This document shows, piece after piece, positions 8,450 to 17,870 of a stretch of 49,402 nt of DNA; the stretch's first letter is position 1; each line of letters begins with the position of its first letter. The notes under the pieces are model-generated. The model saw only the letters and a list, made by a program, of their open reading frames with translations. It searched no databases and had not been told where the DNA came from. The stretch comes from Armatimonadota bacterium. GTDB taxonomy: Bacteria > Armatimonadota > UBA10988. The stretch spans positions 1-49,402 of the forward strand of contig JACRKZ010000087.1 of assembly GCA_016235455.1 (NCBI GenBank), given 5' to 3'. A program made the position numbers and the translations under genes.

Positions 8450-9993
8450 TTGGCCGGCTTGGGCCAGGTCAGACCGGGCCACTCGTCGGTGCGGAACGGT
8501 ATGGCCGGCAGGCCGGCGCCGTTCCACAGGTTGACCACCGGGCAGTCGGCCCAGGCGTAACGCACGGCGACCGGCGCGGTCACCGCGGCGCTGCTCACCA
8601 CCACCGACGCGCCGTCGATGACGGCGTCGGCGTTGACCCACTTGCGGTCGGCGCCGCAGATGGCCCAGCCGGTCAGCTTGTCGCCACGGCAGACGAGCCC
8701 GCCGTCGGCATGGTCGAAGCCGACACGGGCCTTGGCGCCCTCGATCTTGAGGTCACGATAGGTCGGCCCGTCGCACACCACCTGGCGGCCGTAGGTCTTG
8801 GCCAGCGCCTGCAGGGCCAGCCGGGCGCCGACCGGCTCCTTGTGCTTGGGGTGGATGTCGTTCGGGTCGCCCACATCGGTGGTGACCGCCACGCCGCACG
8901 GGCTGAGCGCCTTGGTGCAGAGGAACTGGGCCTCACGCAACTCCGCCCAGGTGCTCTCGCTCGGCTCGGCCTTGATGGCCATGTAGGGCGCGAGTTCGGC
9001 GATGTAGAACGACAGCTGCGGCTGGCGGAACGACTCGCGCCAGGTGCGCACCATGGCGGGCAGCAGCTTGCGGTAGGCATAGGCCCGGCCGGAGTTGGCC
9101 TCGCCCTGGTACCACACGGCGCCCTTCACGGCGAACGGCACGAGCGGGTAGATCATGCCGTTGTACAGGTTGCCCGGCCGGTTCTGGCTATCGGGCCCGT
9201 TGGGCGGGTTGGGCCGGCGTGGCTCGGGCTTGCCGTCGGCCTTGGCCTGCTTCACTGCTTCCTGCCATTTGGGCAAGGTCACCGTGCGGTACTTTTCCAG
9301 CGCCGCGGGGTAGTCGGCCAACTGCTTGGTCCAGCCGTCCATGGTCGCTTTGTACTCGGGGTCGGTGAAGAAATCGGGGCGCGTCCAGGCCTCCGCCGGC
9401 GTGCCGCCCCAGGAACTGTTGATGATGCCCACGGGCACACCCAGCGCCTTCTGCAGGTCGCGCGCGAAGAAGTAACCCACGGCCGTGAAGTTCGGCGTGG
9501 TCTGTGGGTTGGCTTCCACCCACGAGGCGTTGACGTCGGCCAGGGGCTCGGGAGAGCCCTTGAGCGGTACGCTGAACAGTCGCAGCATCGGGTTGGCCGA
9601 GTTGGCGATGGCCGCGGTGCCCGTGGTGGCCTGCCGGAGCTGGAAGCCCATGTTGGACTGGCCGCTGGCAATCCACACCTCGCCCACCAGCACGTTCTTG
9701 AGGGTGATGGTGTTGGTGCCGCGCACCACCAGCTCGAAGGGTCCGCCGGCGCGGAGCGCGGGCAGATTGGCCACCCAGGTGCCATCCTTCTCCGGCACGG
9801 CATCAGCCTTCTGACCGGCGATGGTGACCGTGATCTTCTCGGTCAGATCGGCTGTGCCGAAGACTGGCACCGGCTGGCCCTGCTGGAGGACCATGTTGTC
9901 GCTGAAGATGTGGCGCAGCGTCACATTGGCCTGCGCCGCAGCACTCAACCACAGCAGGCACAGGAAGGCACAGAATCGCGTTCGTGTTCTCAT
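8446..9993 (-). CDS. Sialate O-acetylesterase-like secreted SGNH hydrolase
   Basis: 515 residues with a signal peptide (residues about 1-22, FCAFLCLLWLSAAAQA). Family proteins remove O-acetyl groups from sialic acids or other sugars. The start HIFSDNMVLQQGQPVPVFG is typical. GEVWIASGQSNM contains the nucleophile Ser113, followed by INSSWGGTPAEAW, AVWYQGEANSGRAY and a late DVGDPNDIHPKHK segment holding the expected Asp-x-x-His pair. Length and domain order are normal for the family. The ATG at 9993 has GGGAGC upstream. It follows the YfhO-like gene by 13 nt on the same strand, so it is probably the last gene of an operon with the membrane protein and the octaheme cytochrome. Actual substrate may be acetylated plant or algal glycan rather than sialic acid. 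Confidence 0.9.
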   Translation of the reverse strand: MRTRTRFCAFLCLLWLSAAAQANVTLRHIFSDNMVLQQGQPVPVFGTADLTEKITVTIAGQKADAVPEKDGTWVANLPALRAGGPFELVVRGTNTITLKNVLVGEVWIASGQSNMGFQLRQATTGTAAIANSANPMLRLFSVPLKGSPEPLADVNASWVEANPQTTPNFTAVGYFFARDLQKALGVPVGIINSSWGGTPAEAWTRPDFFTDPEYKATMDGWTKQLADYPAALEKYRTVTLPKWQEAVKQAKADGKPEPRRPNPPNGPDSQNRPGNLYNGMIYPLVPFAVKGAVWYQGEANSGRAYAYRKLLPAMVRTWRESFRQPQLSFYIAELAPYMAIKAEPSESTWAELREAQFLCTKALSPCGVAVTTDVGDPNDIHPKHKEPVGARLALQALAKTYGRQVVCDGPTYRDLKIEGAKARVGFDHADGGLVCRGDKLTGWAICGADRKWVNADAVIDGASVVVSSAAVTAPVAVRYAWADCPVVNLWNGAGLPAIPFRTDEWPGLTWPKPAN

Positions 9994-10006
9994 GACCAGC
10001 TCCCGT

Positions 10007-12196
10007 TTAAGGGGTTTGGCCGTGGGGAAGCGGAGTCCTGCTGCTGCCGACGCCAACGACGATGGCCAGGCCGAGCAGTGCCAGGAACAGGCCCAACCGC
10101 ACCGTGGTCGGCTGGAACACGAAACGCGCCAGGCCTGGCTGCGTCAGCACGAACTCGCGCGGCCGACCCAGCGCCCCGTGCCAGGCCAACGGGCGTGCAT
10201 CGGGCCCGTAGAGCCGCCAGCCGGGGTAACTGGTGTCGTAGACCACGTGTCGCCCCGCGGGCAACTCGACGGTCATGCGATTGGGGCGGTCCACGCGGAT
10301 GGCACCCAGCGTGCGCGGCTGGCCGGGTGGCGAGTTGGGCAGGCCGCGGCTGGTGCCTTCGGGCAGTGAGCGCAGGTTGCCCAGTAGCAGCATGTTGCCA
10401 TTGGTCAGCGGCGTGATGGGCTGGCGGCCGGCAAGCCGGCTCAGCCGATCCTTGGTGTCGGCGAGCATGAGCGAGTCGTAGCCGCCGGCATCGTGCACGC
10501 CGGCCACCGTGGCCAGGTTGGGCGGCAGCATCATCCCTTGCGGATCGAAGTAGAAGCTCCACTGCCGTGGCGAATCGGCAACGGCCACGCGGTCGCTGGG
10601 ACCGATGCCGCCCAGGCGCGTCAGCCAGGCAGTGACCTGTGTGCGGTCGAGGCGGCTGGCGGGGCAGGTGGGTACCGCGCCGAGCCCGAACGCCAACAGT
10701 TCGGCCGCAACCAAGACCGGCAGCCAAGCTGGCCGGCGTGTAATCACCAATGTGCCGGCGGCCAGCCAGGCCGTCACGCCCAGCAGGCCCAGCAGTCGGC
10801 CAAGCTGCGTCACGTCGGCCAGCGGCGCCAGCTTGGTCAGGGTGGGTCCGGCCAACACCCAGGCCAGCGCATGGGCGGCGAGCAGTCCGGCGGCCGCCAG
10901 CCACACGCCGCGCGGCCGTGACTGGGGCAGAGCATCGACCCCCAGGCCAGCGCTCACGGCGATGCCGAAGCACCACCACAGCGCCAGTCGGCAAGGACCG
11001 GCGCCAGCAGCCCAGCCGGGGAAGTGGAAGTACAGCAGCCGGTTGAGCGGCAGCCCCAGCGCCAAGGCCAAGCCCAACAAGGCCAGACCGCCATAGAGCC
11101 GTGCCGGCCCGCGTCGCCGCCAGGCGACCAGCGCCAGCAACAGCGGCACCAGCCCGCAGAACAGACTGAACTCGGCGAAGTCGCCGGGAGCGATGGCATC
11201 CTGGTGGTCCAGCCCCCAGTAGGCGCCGGCCCGCGCGGCGATGACCGCTGCCTTGACGGCGCGCGCGGGGTTGGTCGTGCCGTGCATCGGGTCGCCGTAG
11301 AACCGCGGCTGGGCGATGGTCACCAGCCGATCGCTGCCGATGGACCGGCCGAGGAACCCTTGGTACCCAGCGGGCGACTTGACTAGCGGACGATGGCCGC
11401 GCGGCGCCATCTCCAGCACGGGCAACAGTGCCGCCGAGGCCAGCAGCCCGGCCACGAGGCCGAAGCCGACCCAGTAACGGGCCGGCACCCGCACCACGGC
11501 GACCAGGCCCGCGGCCAGGCCAACGTAGTAGAACACCTGTGGATGGCCGGCCAGCGCCGACAGGCCCACCGCGGCGCCGGCCAGCACCGCCCAGCGGCCG
11601 TCGCGCCGGCGCCGCGAGCGCTCCAGGAGCGCGCAGGCCCAGGGCAGCCAGGCCGCGCTGCTTAGCAGCGTGGGCAGCGGCAGCCACAGCACCAGGAAGC
11701 CCGACAGCTCAAAGCAGACGCCCGACACCACGGCGGCGCGCCGGCTGGCGCCCAACTCGCGCAGGAGCCGATAGGTGCCCACGCCGGCCAGCCAGAGGTG
11801 GCCCATGGCCGTCAGCCGGAACCCGTTGACCACGCCAAACAGGCCGAAGCACAGCCAGTTGAGCGGGTAGAACAGTGCCGACTGGCCATTGGCCACGAAC
11901 GAGTAGCCATCGAACTGATAGGGGTTCCAGAGGGGTAGGGCGCCCGAGCGCAGCCCGTCGGTAAGCAGGCAGCGCCACGGCCAGTACTGACCCAGCGCGT
12001 CGTACCACAAGGGGTTCCAGGCCGTCGTGGCGCGGCCGAGATGGGACCACGGCGCGAAGAACGGCAGGTAGTCGGGCATGGGCGCGCGCCCGGCCAGCCA
12101 GAGCGGCCAGAGCAGGACCAACACCGGCGCGGCCAGCGCCAGCCAGGTCAGCGCCTCACGCTGGCGGGGAGTGCAGCGCTGCCATCGTTCTCGCAC
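10007..12196 (-). CDS. YfhO-like multi-pass membrane protein
   Basis: 729 residues with about a dozen hydrophobic segments. The N-terminal part has the pattern of the YfhO family: a first membrane helix (LTWLALAAPVLVLLWPLWL), then PLWNPYQFDGYSFVANGQSA and FYPLNWLCFGLFG. YfhO-type proteins resemble GT-C glycosyltransferases and are linked to glycosylation of wall polymers in Firmicutes. A C-terminal soluble domain follows (about residues 540-690) that ends with a last helix (LGLFLALLGLAIVVGVG). The start is GTG at 12196 with GAGGTAG upstream, overlapping the end of the cytochrome gene region (12 nt gap). Donor and acceptor are unknown. The polytopic topology is clear and the family name is likely. 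Confidence 0.8.
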   Translation of the reverse strand: MRERWQRCTPRQREALTWLALAAPVLVLLWPLWLAGRAPMPDYLPFFAPWSHLGRATTAWNPLWYDALGQYWPWRCLLTDGLRSGALPLWNPYQFDGYSFVANGQSALFYPLNWLCFGLFGVVNGFRLTAMGHLWLAGVGTYRLLRELGASRRAAVVSGVCFELSGFLVLWLPLPTLLSSAAWLPWACALLERSRRRRDGRWAVLAGAAVGLSALAGHPQVFYYVGLAAGLVAVVRVPARYWVGFGLVAGLLASAALLPVLEMAPRGHRPLVKSPAGYQGFLGRSIGSDRLVTIAQPRFYGDPMHGTTNPARAVKAAVIAARAGAYWGLDHQDAIAPGDFAEFSLFCGLVPLLLALVAWRRRGPARLYGGLALLGLALALGLPLNRLLYFHFPGWAAGAGPCRLALWWCFGIAVSAGLGVDALPQSRPRGVWLAAAGLLAAHALAWVLAGPTLTKLAPLADVTQLGRLLGLLGVTAWLAAGTLVITRRPAWLPVLVAAELLAFGLGAVPTCPASRLDRTQVTAWLTRLGGIGPSDRVAVADSPRQWSFYFDPQGMMLPPNLATVAGVHDAGGYDSLMLADTKDRLSRLAGRQPITPLTNGNMLLLGNLRSLPEGTSRGLPNSPPGQPRTLGAIRVDRPNRMTVELPAGRHVVYDTSYPGWRLYGPDARPLAWHGALGRPREFVLTQPGLARFVFQPTTVRLGLFLALLGLAIVVGVGSSRTPLPHGQTP

Positions 12197-12208
12197 GCTC
12201 TCGCTACC

Positions 12209-13699
12209 TCACTTGACCGGAATGGTGGGCTGCGCGAGCGCCTTGCGCTGCACCAGCCACTCCCCCATCGACTGCAGGTTCCGGTTGAGATGGTACCACC
12301 CGTAGTCGAAGCCGAGGTAGTCGGGCCCGGCCATGGCGCTGCCGAGGCGCACGCAGTTGGCATAGTCGAGCCACTGCTCGGTCCACAAATGCTCGATATG
12401 CTCGTCGAACAGGTTGGTCGGGTCGGCCAGCTTCCGCTGCCAGGCGATCTTGAGCAGGTCGGTGGACGCCTTGACCATGCCGTCGGCCTCGGCCACCGTC
12501 CGTGCGAAGCGCTCGAAGTGGCCGGTCGGCGTCGAACTGCTGTGGCAGCCGGAGCAGACTCGGCTCATCCCGGCCTGGCGCTTGGCCTGCTCGGCGGCGC
12601 CGATCAGGCCGGCCGGTGCGGGCTTGCCGTCGAGACTGGTGGGCAGTGGCTGGCCCTCGGCGTTGCGCAACTCCCAGGTGCGGCCGTGGGTCGGCTGTGG
12701 ATGGGAGTAGGGCAGGCCGAAGATGCGCACCCAGAGCCGCGAACCGAAGTCGTGCGTGCGCTGCGCGAGCACCGTCGGCTCGGTCTCGCCGGCGACGACC
12801 AGGCTGTTGTGGCAGGTAGCGCAGGTGGGCGCCTCGATGTCGCGTCCCAACACCCACGGTACGGCGTCGAACTTCCAGTGGCTGCCCAGCGAGTCGTACA
12901 GATTGCCGTGCCGGCTCTCCTTGTAGACCTCGTAGGCGGGCACGTCGGGCAGCAGGTGGCAATGACCGCAGGTGGCCGGCTTGCGCGCCATCTCGATCGA
13001 GAAGCTGTGGCGGGTGTGGCAGGCCGAGCAGGCGCCCTGGCTGCCGTCGGGGTTCATGCGCCCGACACCGCTGTTGGGCCAGTTGGTGAGCTTGGGCACC
13101 GTGACGTCGCCCACCGGTGACTCGACGGTGCGCGTGCCCTGTACCTCGATCTTGGTGCCGTGGCAGGAGTAGCAGGCCTCGTTCTGCGCGTTGGCGCTGG
13201 CGCCGGTGGCCTCCAGCCGCGCGCCGTGCACGGCGCGGCCGGTGGTCATCGTCTTGACCATCTGGTCAAACAGCGGGTTCTTGGCCAGCGTGTCGTGTGC
13301 GTTGGCCTTCTTGCTGCCGCTGTACTCGGTGACCTCGGTTGGGTGGCAGGTGGCGCAGTCCTTGGGGCTGACGACGACGGCGATGTTGTAGCCGAAGTGC
13401 TCAAACTTGTCGGCGTGGTCGGCGTTGTTCAGGCCGTGGCACTCGAGACAGCCGACGACGGTACCCGCCGAGGCGGGCGCCGTGGTGGCCGACACGCGGC
13501 GTTCGAGCTTGGGCTTGGCCATGCCCTCGGCGGGTGAGACCTGTGAGTGCCGGCTCTGGCGCCAGGCGGCCACCACGCCAGGGGTAACCTGAGCGTGGCA
13601 CTCGATACACGACTGGCTGGCGTCGCTGACGGCCGGGGCGGCGGAGGCCATGCAGCCAGCGATCAGCACGACCAGCAGCGCGCAAGCGTGTCGATTCAT
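12209..13699 (-). CDS. Octaheme cytochrome c, hydroxylamine-oxidoreductase-like
   Basis: 496 residues, exported. Eight CxxCH heme sites start at residues about 31, 84, 115, 176, 224, 244, 293 and 382 (CIECH, CLECH, CATCH, CYSCH, CSACH, CGHCH, CATCH, CSGCH). All eight end in His, unlike NrfA or tetrathionate reductase, which have CxxCK at the active heme. The number, spacing and the late segment GFDYGWYHLNRN fit the HAO family, whose members oxidise hydroxylamine or hydrazine or reduce nitrite. I cannot tell whether the P460-crosslinking Tyr is present. The signal sequence ends in IAGC, which could be a lipobox, or cleavage may be at ASA. The ATG at 13699 has GGGAGA upstream, and a TACAAT (13753-13748, minus strand) could be its -10. 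First gene of a probable three-gene operon. No obvious quinol oxidase or NirV-like partner nearby. Confidence 0.85.
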   Translation of the reverse strand: MNRHACALLVVLIAGCMASAAPAVSDASQSCIECHAQVTPGVVAAWRQSRHSQVSPAEGMAKPKLERRVSATTAPASAGTVVGCLECHGLNNADHADKFEHFGYNIAVVVSPKDCATCHPTEVTEYSGSKKANAHDTLAKNPLFDQMVKTMTTGRAVHGARLEATGASANAQNEACYSCHGTKIEVQGTRTVESPVGDVTVPKLTNWPNSGVGRMNPDGSQGACSACHTRHSFSIEMARKPATCGHCHLLPDVPAYEVYKESRHGNLYDSLGSHWKFDAVPWVLGRDIEAPTCATCHNSLVVAGETEPTVLAQRTHDFGSRLWVRIFGLPYSHPQPTHGRTWELRNAEGQPLPTSLDGKPAPAGLIGAAEQAKRQAGMSRVCSGCHSSSTPTGHFERFARTVAEADGMVKASTDLLKIAWQRKLADPTNLFDEHIEHLWTEQWLDYANCVRLGSAMAGPDYLGFDYGWYHLNRNLQSMGEWLVQRKALAQPTIPVK

Positions 13700-13780
13700 C
13701 ACATGTCTCCCGCGGCGATGGTCGTCTGAGACCGCCGCCACCGTCAGATTGTACAACGATGCTACCGTTGACTGTGCCGG

Positions 13781-14314
13781 CTACGCCCACCCCTCCGGCT
13801 TGTCGGGATGCAGCGCCGGGCCCGTCTCATGCTCTTCGCGGATGTTCACGTAGCCATTGCGTACCGCCAACGCCAGGCGCCGGCCCAGTTCACGGCAGGC
13901 CGCGATATCGCCCGGCTGCCGCGGCTGGCGCACGCTCGTGGCGCCGTAGTGCAAGGTGTAGCAGTAATGCGCGTAGTCGGTGATGCCCAGCACCAGAAAA
14001 CCGAAGTTCATCATCAGCAGCATCAGGCTCAAGCAGGTCATCATCGCGCCGCCGGCATGGCCGCCCTCGCTGGAGAAAGCGACACCGATGCGGCCGTCGA
14101 CCTGACCCCATACGCCGCACTCGTCCCACCACTTCTTCATCTGCCAGCTCGGCTGACCCATGTGCGTCGGCGAACCCGCCGCCACGCCGTCGGCCCACAC
14201 CAGGTCCTCGCCCGTGGCCTCCTCGAAGCCGCGCCGATCCGGCCAGCCGTGCGCGCGCGACGTCCTACAGTTCGGCGCTCCGCCCCGTCGTCCTCTTGCC
14301 CATCCAGGCGGCAT
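13781..14314 (-). pseudogene. 5'-truncated WrbA/flavodoxin-like quinone reductase remnant
   Basis: The C-terminal about 140 residues match the flavodoxin-like WrbA family: DLVWADGVAAGSPTHMGQPS, WQMKKWWDECGVWGQVDGR, GVAFSSEGGHAGGAMMTCLS and a terminal RELGRRLALAV. The first strand, the FMN phosphate-binding loop (T/S-x-T-G-x-T/S) and helix 1 are missing. The roughly 37 residues ahead of EDLVWADG are Arg/Gly-rich and do not resemble any flavodoxin, and neither of the other two frames restores the missing part. There is no ribosome binding site before the ATG at 14314. Most likely a gene that lost its 5' third. A functional short protein is possible but would lack the cofactor site. An unusually AT-rich patch (about 14335-14440) lies directly upstream. 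Confidence 0.65.
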
Positions 14315-14505
14315 CGGCGCCTCGTGCCGGTGACATACGGCGCCATTACGGAGGGACTATATCGAGTTAGAGTTCGTGATAGTCCATAGTTTCAGTACAC
14401 TGGCCAAGTGTTTACATATGTCTTGATTCGGGTAGGCTAAGACTACCGATGGGGCGATTGGGCCGTAGGGCTGTCCTGGGCCGCCTGCCCCGCAGAGGAG
14501 AGAGA

Positions 14506-15234
14506 ATGCGCCGTAGTAAGGGCTTCACCCTGATCGAGCTCCTGGTCGTGATCGCCATCATCGCGATCCTGGCCGCGATACTGTTCCCCGTGTTTGCCAA
14601 GGCTCGCGAGAAGGGCCGCCAGGCCTCGTGCCAGAGCAACCTCAAGCAGATGGGCGTCGCGTTCATGCAATACACGCAGGACTACGACGAGACGCTGCCC
14701 GGCAACTACTACACGCCCAACGGCGGCACGTGGATGATGGAGATTCAGCCGTACCTCAAGAGCTATCAGGTCTACGCCTGTCCCTCTGACTCCAAGAACT
14801 TCGCCGCCGGCGATGCCTGGTACTGCGCACCCACCGGCCAGACCAAGCTGAGCTATGGCTACAACGCCTACATCAGCACCAATGCGCCGCTCACCGGCGG
14901 CACGGGTGGCAACAGCAACGTCGGCCTGGCCCTGGCCGCCCTCGTCGCGCCCGCCAACACGGTCATGTCGGCCGACAACGGCCGCGACCCGGCCAATGCC
15001 GATCCCACCGTCGCGATCAACGCCAACCCGCCGTTCATCCTGTTCAATGCCAATGCCAATGGCGGCTACTGGAGCTCGCCGCTGGGTCGGCACATGGGCG
15101 GCGCCAACACGCTGTTCTGCGACGGCCACGTCAAGGTGATGAACCCGGTTCTGCTGGCCGCGCCGCCGACCAGTTGGGTCAGCGCCTGGTTGAACCCCAC
15201 GGTTGGTGGTTCCCGGGTCGGCGCTCGGTTCTGA
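14506..15234 (+). CDS. Prepilin-like secreted protein with H-x9-DG motif
   Basis: 242 residues. Type IV prepilin/pseudopilin leader: MRRSKG then [20 protein letters not shown], with cleavage expected between Gly6 and Phe7 and the conserved Glu five residues in. After the helix comes [16 protein letters not shown] and [19 protein letters not shown], the style of the DUF1559-related proteins that occur in large numbers in Armatimonadota and Planctomycetes. The C-terminus has the H-x9-DG motif ([15 protein letters not shown]). Likely surface or periplasmic. The function of this expanded family is not known, and no pilus assembly genes are nearby. The ATG at 14506 has GAGGAGAGAG upstream. A weak TTTACA at 14411 may be part of its promoter. 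A second member lies at 39627. Confidence 0.88.
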   Translation: MRRSKGFTLIELLVVIAIIAILAAILFPVFAKAREKGRQASCQSNLKQMGVAFMQYTQDYDETLPGNYYTPNGGTWMMEIQPYLKSYQVYACPSDSKNFAAGDAWYCAPTGQTKLSYGYNAYISTNAPLTGGTGGNSNVGLALAALVAPANTVMSADNGRDPANADPTVAINANPPFILFNANANGGYWSSPLGRHMGGANTLFCDGHVKVMNPVLLAAPPTSWVSAWLNPTVGGSRVGARF

Positions 15235-15240
15235 CTCGTC

Positions 15241-15273
15241 GCGCCGGCCGAAGCCTCGTGCTTCGGCCGGCGC
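15241..15273. terminator. Bidirectional terminator hairpin
   Basis: A 14-bp perfect stem (GCGCCGGCCGAAGC and its complement) with a 5-nt loop sits between the convergent prepilin-like gene and fhs. No T-tract follows on either side. Confidence 0.7.
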
Positions 15274-15286
15274 GCTGGGTTGGGGC

Positions 15287-16960
15287 TCAGGCCAGCCCGA
15301 CGATGTTGCCGGCCTCGTCGATGTCGATCTGCTCGGCCGCGGGGTTGCGCGGCAGGCCTGGCATGGTCAGCATGTTCCCGCAGTAGGCCACCATGAAGCC
15401 CGCGCCGCGCGATAGACGCACCTCGCGGATGGGCAGCACATGGCCCGTGGGCGCGCCCCGCAGTTCGGGGTCGCTGCTGAACGAGTACTGCGTCTTGGCC
15501 ACGCAGACCGGGAAGTGGCCGTGGCTCTCGGAGAACTCGGCGATGGCGCTGCGCACCTTGGTGTCGGCGATGACCTCGCTGCACCCGTAGATGCGCGTGG
15601 CGACCGCGGTCAGCTTATCCCACAGCGAGGTGGTGTCGGCATACAGGAAGCGGAACTCGCCGGGGTCGCGGTCGATGGCGGCCAACACCTCGCGCGCCAG
15701 ATCCTCCGCGCCGGCGCCGCCCTCGGCCCAGTGGCGCGCCACCACGCACGGCACGCCCAGCTCGGCCACCTTGGCGCTGACCAGATCGAGCTCGGCCTGC
15801 GTGTCGCCCTCGAAGTGGTTGAGCGCCACCACCACCGACAGGCCGAAGTGGTTGCGCAGATTGCCAATGTGCCGCCGCAGGTTGCGCAGGCCCTTCTCGA
15901 CCGCGCCCACGTTCTCGGCGCGCAGGCCGGCGCGGTCCACGCCGCCGTGGTACTTGAGCGCCCGCACCGTGGCCACGACCACCGCCGCCGCGGGCCGCAG
16001 GCCGGCGATGCGGCACTTGATATCGATGAACTTCTCGGCGCCCAGGTCGGCGCCAAAGCCGGCCTCGGTGACCACGTAGTCGGCCAGTTTGAGCGCGGTC
16101 TTGGTGGCTACCGCCGAGTTACAGCCGTGGGCGATGTTGGCGAACGGGCCGCCGTGAATGAAGGCCGGCGTGCGCTCCAGGGTCTGCACCAGATTGGGCC
16201 GCAAGGCCTCGCGCAGCAGCACGGTCATGGAGCCGTGCGCGCGCAGGTCGCTGGCCAGCACCGGCTCATTGGTCAGGCGCTTGCGCGCCACCACCATATC
16301 GCCCAGCCGGCGGCGCAGGTCGTGCAAGTTGTTCGCCAGGCAGAGCACCGCCATGACCTCGCTGGCCACGACGATGTCGAACCCGTCCTCGCGCGGGAAA
16401 CCGTTGCCCGTGCCGCCCAGCCCGACCACGACCTCGCGCAGGATGCGGTCGTTGCAGTCGATGACGCGGCTCCAGTTGATGCGCCGCAGGTCAAGCCGAT
16501 AGGGATTGTCGAAATGGATGTGGTTGTCGATGAGCGCGGCCAGCAGGTTGTGCGCACTGGCCACGGCGTGCATGTCACCGGTGAAATGCAGGTTGATGTC
16601 GTGCATCGGCACCACCTGCGCGCGCCCGCCGCCGGCCGCGCCGCCCTTCATGCCGAAGCACGGCCCGAGCGCTGGCTCGCGTAGACAGATCATCGTGCGC
16701 TTGCCCAGGCGGCTCAGCGCGTCGCCGAGGCCCACGGTGGTCGTGGTCTTGCCCTCGCCCGCGGGCGTCGGGCTCATGGCGGTGACCAGGATGAGCCGCC
16801 CGTCGGGCCGGTCGTCGAGGCCGGCGATGTAGTCGAGCGACAGCTTGGCCTTGTAGTGGCCATACGGGTCGAGATGCTCGGGCGCGATATCCAGCCGCTC
16901 GGCGGCCAGGTCCATGATGGGCTGCATGGTGGTCGCCGAAGCGATCTCCAGGTCGGTCAT
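15287..16960 (-). CDS. fhs: Formate-tetrahydrofolate ligase
   Basis: 557 residues, the usual length. ATP-dependent synthesis of 10-formyl-THF from formate and THF, feeding purine and methionyl-tRNA formylation or acting in acetogenic and glycine routes. The ATP-binding loop [13 protein letters not shown] starts at residue 65. Family signatures are [20 protein letters not shown] and [19 protein letters not shown], with [17 protein letters not shown] in between. The C-terminal half ([32 protein letters not shown]) is intact. The ATG at 16960 has GGAAGGAAG upstream. It stands alone, divergent from the MBL-fold gene and convergent with the prepilin-like gene, and no folD is adjacent. Confidence 0.97.
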   Translation of the reverse strand: MTDLEIASATTMQPIMDLAAERLDIAPEHLDPYGHYKAKLSLDYIAGLDDRPDGRLILVTAMSPTPAGEGKTTTTVGLGDALSRLGKRTMICLREPALGPCFGMKGGAAGGGRAQVVPMHDINLHFTGDMHAVASAHNLLAALIDNHIHFDNPYRLDLRRINWSRVIDCNDRILREVVVGLGGTGNGFPREDGFDIVVASEVMAVLCLANNLHDLRRRLGDMVVARKRLTNEPVLASDLRAHGSMTVLLREALRPNLVQTLERTPAFIHGGPFANIAHGCNSAVATKTALKLADYVVTEAGFGADLGAEKFIDIKCRIAGLRPAAAVVVATVRALKYHGGVDRAGLRAENVGAVEKGLRNLRRHIGNLRNHFGLSVVVALNHFEGDTQAELDLVSAKVAELGVPCVVARHWAEGGAGAEDLAREVLAAIDRDPGEFRFLYADTTSLWDKLTAVATRIYGCSEVIADTKVRSAIAEFSESHGHFPVCVAKTQYSFSSDPELRGAPTGHVLPIREVRLSRGAGFMVAYCGNMLTMPGLPRNPAAEQIDIDEAGNIVGLA

Positions 16961-16982
16961 GTGGTGCTTCCTTCCCGCGATT

Positions 16983-17022
16983 TTGACCCTCCCGCGGGCG
17001 GAGGGTTCCAGCGTGCTACAAT
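16983..17022 (+). promoter_or_regulatory. Promoter region of MBL-fold gene with inverted repeat
   Basis: An extended -10 (TGC then TACAAT at 17017-17022) lies about 20 nt before the MBL-fold start. The only -35-like hexamer, TTGACC at 16983-16988, is 28 nt away, too far for a standard promoter. A 7-bp inverted repeat (ACCCTCC at 16986-16992, GGAGGGT at 17000-17006) fills the gap and could be an operator serving this divergent region (16961-17042). Confidence 0.45.
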
Positions 17023-17042
17023 CGGCCGACGCGGAGTCAGGT

Positions 17043-17870
17043 ATGATCGAGCCCACGGTGTGCAGCGCGGCGCTGGTCGAGCAGGTGTTGGCCACCAACG
17101 TCAGTGACGAACGGGTCGCTGTCTGGTGGCTAGGCCACGGCGGGTACCTGCTCAAGTACGGCCAGACGGTGGTGGCCGTCGATCCCTATCTGTCCGACTG
17201 CCTGGCGGGCAAGCAGCTCGGCGCGCGGCAGACCGCGGCCGTGGTGTCGCCCGCGGAGTTGACCTGCCTCAACCTGGTGCTGGTGACCCAGCGCGGGGCC
17301 GACCATTGCGATCCCGAGGCTGTGCCGGCATTGCTCAAGGCATCGCCCGAGGCGCTCCTGGTCTTGCCTTCCGGCCTGGGCGACATGGCCGCGGATGAGT
17401 TGGGCATCGCCGACGAGCGGTTCGTGCCGATCCGTGCCGGCGAGTTCTTCGAGCAGGGCGGCATCACCGTCCACGCCTTGGGCGATACAACCGTCGACGA
17501 GCCCAAGCGTCTGCAGTATGTGCTGACCACCGAGGCCGGTTCGATCTACCTGCCGGGCGATGTGCAGCCGCTGCCGGGCCAGGCCGAGGCGGTCGCACCG
17601 TATGCACCGGCGCTGGCCTTCATGCCCATCAGCGGGCGCGGCGCCGCACTGCAGGCGCTGGGCCTGCCGGGTTCGATGACACCCATCGAGGCGGCGCGCC
17701 TGGCCGATGAGATCGGCGTGCAGGTGGTGGTGCCGCAGCACTACGACATGTTCGAACTGCATCGCGCCGACCCGGCGGCCTTCCGCGAGTTCGCCAAGGA
17801 ACACTTCCCCAAGTTGAAGGTACGCATTCTGGAGCCCGGCGCGCGCTGGATCTACCCGCCCGAAGGGTAG
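17043..17870 (+). CDS. UlaG-like metallo-beta-lactamase-fold protein lacking two metal-site His
   Basis: 275 residues, no signal peptide. The overall pattern is that of UlaG-type MBL-fold hydrolases (L-ascorbate-6-phosphate lactonase relatives): [20 protein letters not shown], then [10 protein letters not shown], a central [23 protein letters not shown] and [10 protein letters not shown] near the end. The family motif in the centre is T-H-x-H-x-D-H. Here it reads T-Q83-R-G85-A-D87-H88, so two of the zinc or manganese ligands are replaced while the Asp, the last His and the later Asp (GDVQ) and His (PQHYD) remain. It may be non-catalytic, use a single metal, or have a changed role. The ATG at 17043 is preceded by GGAG. 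Function unknown. Confidence 0.8.
   Translation: MIEPTVCSAALVEQVLATNVSDERVAVWWLGHGGYLLKYGQTVVAVDPYLSDCLAGKQLGARQTAAVVSPAELTCLNLVLVTQRGADHCDPEAVPALLKASPEALLVLPSGLGDMAADELGIADERFVPIRAGEFFEQGGITVHALGDTTVDEPKRLQYVLTTEAGSIYLPGDVQPLPGQAEAVAPYAPALAFMPISGRGAALQALGLPGSMTPIEAARLADEIGVQVVVPQHYDMFELHRADPAAFREFAKEHFPKLKVRILEPGARWIYPPEG

Noticed and set aside
8365..10416. A 683-codon open frame on the plus strand
   Set aside because: It is antisense to the well-supported sialate-esterase gene and reads as His/Arg/Gln-rich low-complexity protein, a usual artefact of high GC third positions.
15440..16684. A 414-codon open frame on the plus strand
   Set aside because: Lies wholly opposite fhs, whose sequence is unambiguous.
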